From: Verpa conica
Lineage: Eukaryota > Ascomycota > Pezizomycetes > Pezizales > Morchellaceae
Assembly (NCBI GenBank): GCA_033030425.1
Contig: JAUFSD010000008.1
Span: 744,001-808,000 of the forward strand
Length of the DNA: 64,000 nucleotides
Direction: 5' to 3'
Every line of letters begins with the position of its first letter. Position 1 is the first letter of the stretch. The notes beneath the pieces are model-generated. The model worked only from the letters and a program-made list of their open reading frames with translations, was not told the DNA's origin and searched no databases. Below are positions 56,672-64,000 of the stretch, one piece after another. The position numbers were made by a program, and so were the translations under genes.

Positions 56672-59600
56672 ATGTCTACATCCTTGGAAGTCGTAAGTTT
56701 CTCCACCCGCTCTACTTGTTTTCGTGGAGCTATCATTGGTACCCCAATATTCTGGATGCTGGCTGGCACATTGATGTGCTAGTTTACTAGATAGACAGTG
56801 GCCACGGATTTCCCCCTTTTATTTTATAGCATAGCTAACGGCTGTATTTTATTGTAGGATCTTCCGAAGCGTCCGGGCTTTGGTACCAAGGGTAAGCCCG
56901 CCAAAATTGCGCTAAATTCGTATCCGGTCATTAGATTCCCCACTGGGGCAATTCATCAATATGATGTAAGAAAATTATTTTTGTATTACTATTTTATAGA
57001 TCTCTCTAACTATGTTTTTGTAATTTTATATAGGTGACTATTGGAAAAGGTGATGAAAAGCGAGCATTGATTAAAAAGGTCTGGTTCTCTGAGAGGGTCC
57101 AGTCGGCCTTAGGCCCAGCTAGGCAAACAGTCCTATTTGATGGTTGGTCCTCCCTCGTTAGTCTTTAATGAACATTACTGACCTCTTCTAGGCAATAAAC
57201 TTGCTTGGTCTGCCATCCCTTTCCCATTTGGCGACCGGACAACCATTACAGTCGACTTGGATGAAGGCAACACTAGGCCTCGTAAGAACGCACGCGACAA
57301 TTCGTTTAAAGTGGTCATCACAAAGGCTCCTTCGCGCGTCCCGCTTCAGGTAGTCGAGGCCTTCGTCCAAGGAAAATACCGTCTTGACAACGATGTCCTT
57401 GCAGGCATCAACTTTCTTGACCATCTTATCCGTGAGACGCCGGCAAAGAACTTCATTGCTATTAAGCGCTCGTTTTTTCAACAATCAGGAGCACGTGAGC
57501 TGGAGCGTGGAGTTGAGGCTTGGAAGGGAATTTTCCAGTCTGTTCGTGCTACCCAAGGCGGCCGCTTGACCATAAACGTAGACGTCGCAACTACGGTTTT
57601 CTGGTCCCAGGGAAGCGTCTTAGACACAGCCTTGCGTCTATTGCGTATTAGTAGGTTTCTTCTAACCTGTGTTGATAATTCTTTGGCTGACAGAAATATA
57701 GATTCCGCTGACGAGTTGGCTAACAAGGTTGGCAATGAGGGCCCTAAGGGGGCAATCATGCGTGATCTTCGCCGTATGAAGCGTATTTCTTTCTTTTGCA
57801 AGCATCGTTCAAGGGACAATGAGGTCAGAAAGACCTACTCTATTGATGGATTTGAAGATAACGCAATTAACTACAAATTTGACCTCAAACGTCCAAACAA
57901 TGAGGGTGGTTATACCGAAACCAAGATTAGTATCAATGACTACTTCTGGAAGCAGTATAACTACCGTATTCGGTACCCCAAGCTTCCTCTCGTGAAAACC
58001 AAGAAGAAGAACGAAGTCTTTCCTATGGAGTTGTGTTATATTGTCGAGGTACGCATTTTCTAAACTATATTCAGTCTAGAAGTACTAATGTATATTTGTT
58101 TAGGGCCAACGTTATCCGTTTAAGCTTGATGATCGCCAAACCGCTGATATGATTAAGTTCACTGTTCAGGTAGTTAATTCTTTTATTTTTTATATATCTT
58201 GAATGACAACTGATACAAGAATAAATTATAGCGACCCGGTATCCGCGCAGGGGAAATCGGGCAAAACGTTGCGAAACTTGATTGGAAGAAGGACCCTATA
58301 CTTCTCCAGTACGGTATGGAGATTGGTACCAGCATGATCCAAGTTTGTCTACTTTGCTTGCCCTCCTCAAATAACCTTGTTATATACTAATCCTCAATAG
58401 TCGCAAGGTCGTGTTTTGCCTACACCTAAGATTTCCTATGGTGTTGGATCTACCGAGCCGGTTTTCGCCCCCCGTGACGGAAAGTGGGATCTTCGCGGGA
58501 AGAAATTTGCCAAGATCTCTCCTCCTGTGAAGGGTTGGGGTGTCATGGTTTTCGGTAACACCAGGATGTGTGATGAAAACACCGTAAAAAACTTCATTCG
58601 TGTTTTCATTACTACCTACAATCAACACGGTGGTATCATTGAAACAAAAGACCCGCCCGTTATGTATGCCGATTCTAAGAAAGCTGTGGGTACGAATATT
58701 TTTGAGCTTTATAAAAAGGCCGGAAATAGGGTCAACAGCAAGCCGCAGATGCTTGTTTTCATTTTGATGCAAAAGTCGCCTCAGCCGTACAACGAGATTA
58801 AGGCGTATTGCGATATTAACATCGGGGTTCCTTCTCAATGTAAGGCCCCTAGCAAATAATACCCTTTCACTTATCGCTAACGACTATAAAAAAAGGTTTA
58901 CAGGCAAAGCACGTTCAGCAGGCAAAGCCACAATATTGCTCGAATGTTGGAATGAAGTTTAATGCCAAGATGGGTGGCTCTACCAGCTACCTCGACAAAA
59001 GCGACCACCCATTGTTTGGTCAGGATCCAACTATTCTTATTGGTGCTGATGTTTCCCATGCTGCTCCTGGAATGGTTAAATCCTCCTTTGCGTCGATGGT
59101 TGGTTCGGTCGACTGTAAGCTCTCCTATTAATACCACGCCAAAAGATTCAAGTAGTGAATGATTATTAACTAGAACTTTTGGCTCCACAGTGCAAGGTAC
59201 TCGTTACGCCGCAATTGCAAATACTAACGGGTACCGAGTTGAGGTTATCACCTCGAAAAACATGATTAAATTCATGTGCACTTTACTACGTGCTTTTAAG
59301 GCGTCTACTGGCAAAATCCCAGGGCGTATCTTCTATTTCCGTGATGGTGTTAGTGAAGGGCAATACCAGCATATCATCGAACAGGAATTAGCCGATATGC
59401 GGGAGGCGTGCAAGGTGCTGCAGTCTAACTACAATCCTAAAATTACTGTCACTATCTGCTCCAAACGTCACCACTCCCGATTTTTTCCTGTCGATAAATT
59501 CGCCCAAGATCGCAATGGTAATTGCGTACCGGGAACTATTATCGAAAAAGACATTACTCATCCGACGGAGTACGATTTCTGTGAGTTCTTTCCTGTACTT

Positions 59601-60045
59601 TGATGATTTGCGATCTCTTGAACATTAGTTGATGAAGCCTAGATTTGGCTGCGCATAATGCAATTCAGGGCACTGCTCGCCCTGTTCATTACCATGTTAT
59701 CCATGATGAGAACAAGATGCCTGTAGATAAATTCCAGGCTCTAGTCTACAATACTTGTTACACCTACTGTCGTGCGACGAATTCGGTCTCCTTGAGTAAG
59801 CATTCTCCTCCACAGAAGAGGATTACTTTTTAAGGCCTTTCATTAACCACAACATAGTCCCGGCTGCGTATTACGCTCATTTGGCTTCTACTCGTGCCCG
59901 TGCCCATGAGAGTAACAGTGAGGATACACATACAATCACTACAACTACTTCGGGGTCTGGTGGTAGGGACACACTGCCGCCTACCGAAGCGCCAGACATC
60001 AGGCCTCTTCATGATGGGTTGAAACATGCTATGTGGTTTGTCTAG
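56672..60045 (+). CDS. AGO: Argonaute protein (QDE-2/AGO family)
   Basis: Eleven exons: 56672-56692, 56858-56965, 57034-57142, 57192-58048, 58104-58169, 58232-58342, 58401-58839, 58896-59114, 59191-59580, 59643-59795 and 59858-60045, giving 886 residues. The N-terminus is short (MSTSLEVDLPKRPGFGTKGK). N, DUF1785, PAZ and MID regions run to about residue 575. PIWI follows. It keeps a catalytic Asp-Asp-His set: GADVSH (about D622), FYFRDGVSEGQ (about D696) and AAYYAHLASTRAR (about H833), so slicing looks possible. QAKHVQQAKPQYCSNVG and RHHSRFF match the family. Exon 8 uses an AAG acceptor (58895), because the nearby CAG is out of frame. The role is small-RNA-guided silencing (quelling-type RNAi), plausibly aimed at the transposons seen here. 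Confidence 0.95.
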
Positions 60046-60590
60046 GGGAGTTTGTAGGAAGCCGTATAGTTTCAATTCCATAGCTGCGGAAAGGGTTTTC
60101 ATAAGGCTTTTGTAGTTCGGGTTTAGTTTGGGGTGAAATTTTTTTGTGGGATTTTTTTCTTCTCTGTTCAACTCGAAAATTATGTTTTTGCATATCTCAA
60201 AGTACACATAATAAATTCCACGTCAAAGTTGTCCCTGCGTAGCGGTGTGATGGGGCGGTCGCTGTAATAAGGAGCCGATCACCACAACCAGAGTGTTGCC
60301 ACCTTCAGTTCCCTGCCCTGCGCCTTGCTAAGCTATATATGTACCTATTATTACCCAGCCCTGCGTGCTGACATCGTCTTTGTCCAAGAATAACAAGCAA
60401 TATCCCCCCCCTCTCCCCCTCCTCCTCTCCCCTCTCCCTTCCCTCTTACTCCCCGCCGCTCTTGGGGTCTCTCACTGTCATCTACACTCCTCGCTATATC
60501 AATTCTCACACAGAGCGAGTTCATTATATCTAGTAATACGAGATTTACTTCCTCCCCAGCATTTCTCGCGCAACCGAGCTTATCGCGATA
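60046..60590. other. Argonaute 3' flank and kinase promoter
   Basis: Between tandem genes. The stretch 60402-60460 is C/T-rich, typical of a strong fungal promoter. No other gene seen. Confidence 0.5.
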
Positions 60591-62159
60591 ATGAGTACCA
60601 TTTCAGAGACCCCTCAGCCACCGCCGCACAGCACTACAAAGCCTCAGATTCTACCGTGTAGGTACAAGACAGGGAAGACTCTGGGCGCCGGTAGCTATAG
60701 TGTTGTTAAAGAGTGTGTGCATATCGACACGGGAAGATACTATGCGTCCAAGGTTATCAATAAGAGGCTTATGGCAGGGAGGGAACACATGGTGAGTCTT
60801 ATTTACAAACCGAATGCTGCAGCAGGTACAGGATAGGTTATATCTCGTAGAGCTTTCAGAAATAGAAGAGGTGGAAATGTAGGATGGGTAATAGAGAGCT
60901 GATGTTTTTGGTTAGGTACGAAATGAAATCGCGGTTTTGAAAAGGGTTTCTATGGGACATCAGAATATTCTGACTTTAGTGGATTACTTCGAAACCATGA
61001 ACAACTGTATGTTCACTTTATTTGTTTCCCTAGTAGAGAGCTGGTTTTTTGAAAGAAAAATCAACCGGCATCGGCACCCTACGTGACGCACCGTGCCCGA
61101 GTATATAGGCCTTTAAAACTCTACCCCGGCTATTCGAATAGAGAACTAGGGAAAGAGAAGTAAAAAAGGAAATGAGTATTGAGTTAGGTGCTGATTTACG
61201 AGAAACACAGTATACCTCGTTACCGATCTTGCACTAGGAGGAGAGCTCTTTGACAGGATCTGCCGAAAAGGGTTTTATTACGAGTCCGACGCCTCTGATA
61301 TCATTCGCGCAACCCTGTCGGCGGTAGCCTACTTACACGACCACGGAATTGTACACAGAGATTTGAAACCGGAAAATCTCCTTTTTAGGACTGCAGAAGA
61401 TAATTCTGATCTGTTGATCGCCGATTTTGGACTTTCGAGGATCATGGATGAGGAACAGTTCCATGTGTTAACTACTACTTGCGGAACACCAGGATATATG
61501 GCACCAGAAATTTTTAAGAAGACTGGACATGGGAAGGCAGTGTATGTTCATCCTTAAGATCATTGTGGCTCTGGATCCAATAACGCTTTTCTGTGGGGCT
61601 TCATATACTAATAGGGCTTGGTTCTTGCTTTAGTGACGTATGGGCAATCGGGGTTATCACATATTTCCTTCTTTGCGGATATACTCCGTTTGATCGTGAC
61701 TCCCATGTGGAGGAAATGCAAGCTATTCTTGCTGCGGACTACAAGTTTGAGCCGAAGGACTACTGGGAGAATGTTTCGGAGACAGGTATATATCAAACTG
61801 TTAGTTTATATACATATATAGTGCTAATGGTGAAAATAGCGAGGGACTTCATTCGTAAATGTCTCACTGTAGATCCAAAAGACCGGATGACAGCACACAA
61901 AGCCCTTGAGCACCCATTCCTCAGCGAAGATCACCTCGGAAAATCGGCGGATTTGCTACCAGTTGTACGAAAGAATTTCAACGCTAGAAGGACCCTCCAC
62001 GCGGCCATCGATACTATCAGGGCTATTAACAAACTAAGAGAAGGAGGGGTCATGGATGGTGCATTGAGTATCAGTCCAGAGAACCAGAAAGAGAGAGAAG
62101 CCGAGAAGGAATCTGTAGGACTCTGGAGAAAGCCGGCGGGCGGATTGATGAAGAATTAA
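60591..62159 (+). CDS. CMK1: Calcium/calmodulin-dependent protein kinase (CaMK1-like)
   Basis: Five exons, 60591-60791, 60916-61006, 61211-61541, 61634-61785 and 61840-62159, encode 364 residues. The kinase domain is complete: the glycine loop GAGSYSVV, ATP lysine in YASKVINK, HRDLKPENLLF, ADFGLSR, a TTCGTPGYMAPE activation segment with a phosphorylatable Thr, then DVWAIGVITYFLLCGYTPF and DPKDRMTAHKALEHPFL. The segment KNFNARRTLHAAIDTIRAI (about residues 305-325) is the autoinhibitory and calmodulin-binding helix. Such kinases relay Ca2+ signals to growth and stress responses. All junctions keep phase. Confidence 0.95.
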
Positions 62160-64000
62160 GAATTCTAGGTTTTTTTTATGGACTTTTTTTTACTATTGAA
62201 CGGGTTGGATATGGATACCATGGAGCGGCGAAGAAGTGGCTTTTTCTTATGTTTTTCTGCTAGCTATTCTTGTATTTGTTGCTTTCTGCTATAAATTTCT
62301 GCTTTGAAAGGCAGATGAGCGCAATTTCTAGGTATTTTATCATTTTTGTAGTAATGCATTCATTCATGCAGGTCATGTAAAGTCCTGCTACCACTCAGGC
62401 TATGTAGGTAGAATAGCGACTGGGAATTTTTTGAAGCGAGACCATGATCATAGTATCTCACTCGAGTTGTGAGTATTCCACATACCAGCAGTACATATAT
62501 ATACCATATGTGGCAAAAACCTATGGGCACCAAGTACTTATAAACAATTGGTGTTTTTATAATTGATACCAATAAATCTCAAGATTTATATTGGTATTAT
62601 CTCCCTCCGGTTTATGCACGATATGCCTAGAAATAAGGGCGTGATAGCTAATCTGTAAAATAAGTTCTTTTATTGCACAGTCCAACATTGTGTTAAATCT
62701 TCACCAAACCTAGGTGTTTAGAGATCTCCACAAAGTACTCTTACCAGCCGCTACAAAATTGAAAATAGAACCTACAATAATTGAATGGTCCTCTAGCTTT
62801 ATTTTTCGTCCAAATAGTACCAGTATGGTGTAAGAGAAAGAAGACACTAAAGAGGTCGGGGTGGAGCTATACAGCTGAACAAGAGAGTATCTATAATCAA
62901 ACAGAAAGCTAGGTTTTACTACTTAGTTAGGACTCCAAACTAGACCAGAAGTTTCTAGATTATAGTCTGCAAGCTGCGTTTTTCTCCCTTGGATTAAGCT
63001 AACGTACATGTCATCTTCAGTGGCACTACTCAGGCTCTCGAAGGGGAGGGGAACCCGCTTATTACAATAAGGAAATTTTTTCAGCTGGTTCCTCGGAACC
63101 TATTATATGCTACGCTCTAATCAATCTAGGCTATATAGCTATACCAAAGGATCATTATATCAGGCAAACATCTAGGAATGCCACCCTCTATACCGCTATA
63201 TAATATCCCTACTCATAATGCTCATCTTGCCTTTCAGCCCCTGCTAATATGACATGGATCCTCTTTACTGGCTCAGAATCACCTACATATAAATAAATAA
63301 ATATTAAAAGATCCACAAAGCTTACGTAGCAAATTTAGAAGGTAAATATTTATCAAATAGGAGCCTCCCTGTCGATATAATTCTTTTATGTGTTGTTGGC
63401 TATCTCTCGAACATGAATGTAAGCTAAAATGAAGGTACAAAGCAGGACCAAGACGAGCGATAAAAACACTCTATATTCATTTGCCACTAGTATAAAATAT
63501 CAAAGGCCATGCTAATACTGGTAGGAGCTTAGGAGCCTAACTTATAATTTGATATCACGCTGATAAATCTGCTTCCTATAGAGGACTTAAAGTCCTTACA
63601 AGATCTGACTAGTGATTCGTTTGGTGTTTACGCCTGTCCTTAAATTCTGACAGGTGAACGTGCTTAAACCCCCATTGTTCGTGTGCTCTGGTGACTGTGC
63701 AGGTGGTAATGGCGCAGGTTTGCTGATGCATGCGTGCTCTTCATCGTATGCGCTTGCCTTACTCTACGGACAAAGGCCAAGGAAGAATCACCAAACCTTA
63801 GGGTTAAGTTCATTATTACTCGAGGTGAGAAAAGTAGGGGTGGCTTCCAGCTTTAGGTACTATGGTGTAAGTCGTCAGGATCGATCAATGTTCTAATTGC
63901 ACCTCGCTATGTTGGGCCTTTATATGTCTGATCCTTGTTATCTCGTATCCTGTGCAACCCAACCCAACACTATCACTTGTAGGATACCTCCGTATATAAA
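62160..64000. other. Intergenic to window end, no gene seen
   Basis: AT-rich, with no supported gene. A frame at 63654-63896 is unrecognised and reaches close to the window edge. Confidence 0.5.

Noticed and set aside
57620..57675. Possible extra intron in Argonaute exon 4 (GTATTAG ... CTGACAG)
   Set aside because: Its removal would shift the frame, while the uncut frame continues in family-like sequence on both sides.
58905..58910. CAG acceptor for Argonaute exon 8
   Set aside because: It gives the wrong frame; the AAG acceptor at 58895 yields QCLQAKHVQQAKPQY, which matches the family.

Overview
This window is nuclear DNA from a filamentous ascomycete. The genes carry many short introns (mostly 48-110 bp) with GTRNGT-like donors, CTAAC/CTAAT-like branch sites and YAG acceptors, and the gene set is typical of Pezizomycotina: an SPT10-like acetyltransferase, Argonaute, a short Zn2Cys6 regulator and an Sds23-type CBS protein. 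Long AT-rich intergenic tracts and nested transposons would fit a repeat-rich lineage such as Pezizomycetes, but that placement is an inference.

Layout, 1-16 kb: the 3' end of COG3 (+), eIF3k (-), an AMMECR1-domain protein (+), a PDAP1/PP28 phosphoprotein (+), an SPT10-like GNAT/H2C2 protein (-), mitochondrial IF2 (+) and an orphan helical ORF (-). 16-25 kb: a decayed ORF, then one 5'-truncated LINE (17913-24692, flanked by a 17-bp target duplication and ending in A22) that other elements have cut up. Three related solo LTRs have 5-bp target duplications (GTTGC, TAAGG, CCCGG). A 1.2-kb TG...CA element sits in the LINE 3' UTR and holds an inverted copy of itself, each with its own 5-bp duplication. 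25-32 kb: MIC19 (-) and RanBP1 (+) diverge, followed by MITEs, a tRNA gene and a second orphan helical ORF. 32-38 kb: MPE1 (-) and PDB1 (+) diverge. 38-43 kb is a gene-poor gap. 43-52 kb: a YMC1-like mitochondrial carrier (+), mitochondrial uS2 (-), SDS23 (-) and a Zn2Cys6 factor (+). 52-64 kb: a gap with a 76-bp palindrome, then Argonaute (+), a CaM-kinase (+) and an empty 3' end.

The host genes are mostly housekeeping and not functionally clustered, though five are mitochondrial (IF2, MIC19, PDB1, YMC1-like carrier, uS2m). Exon joins were worked out by hand from splice signals and family alignment from memory. Each joined reading frame closes in phase, but none was checked against transcripts.
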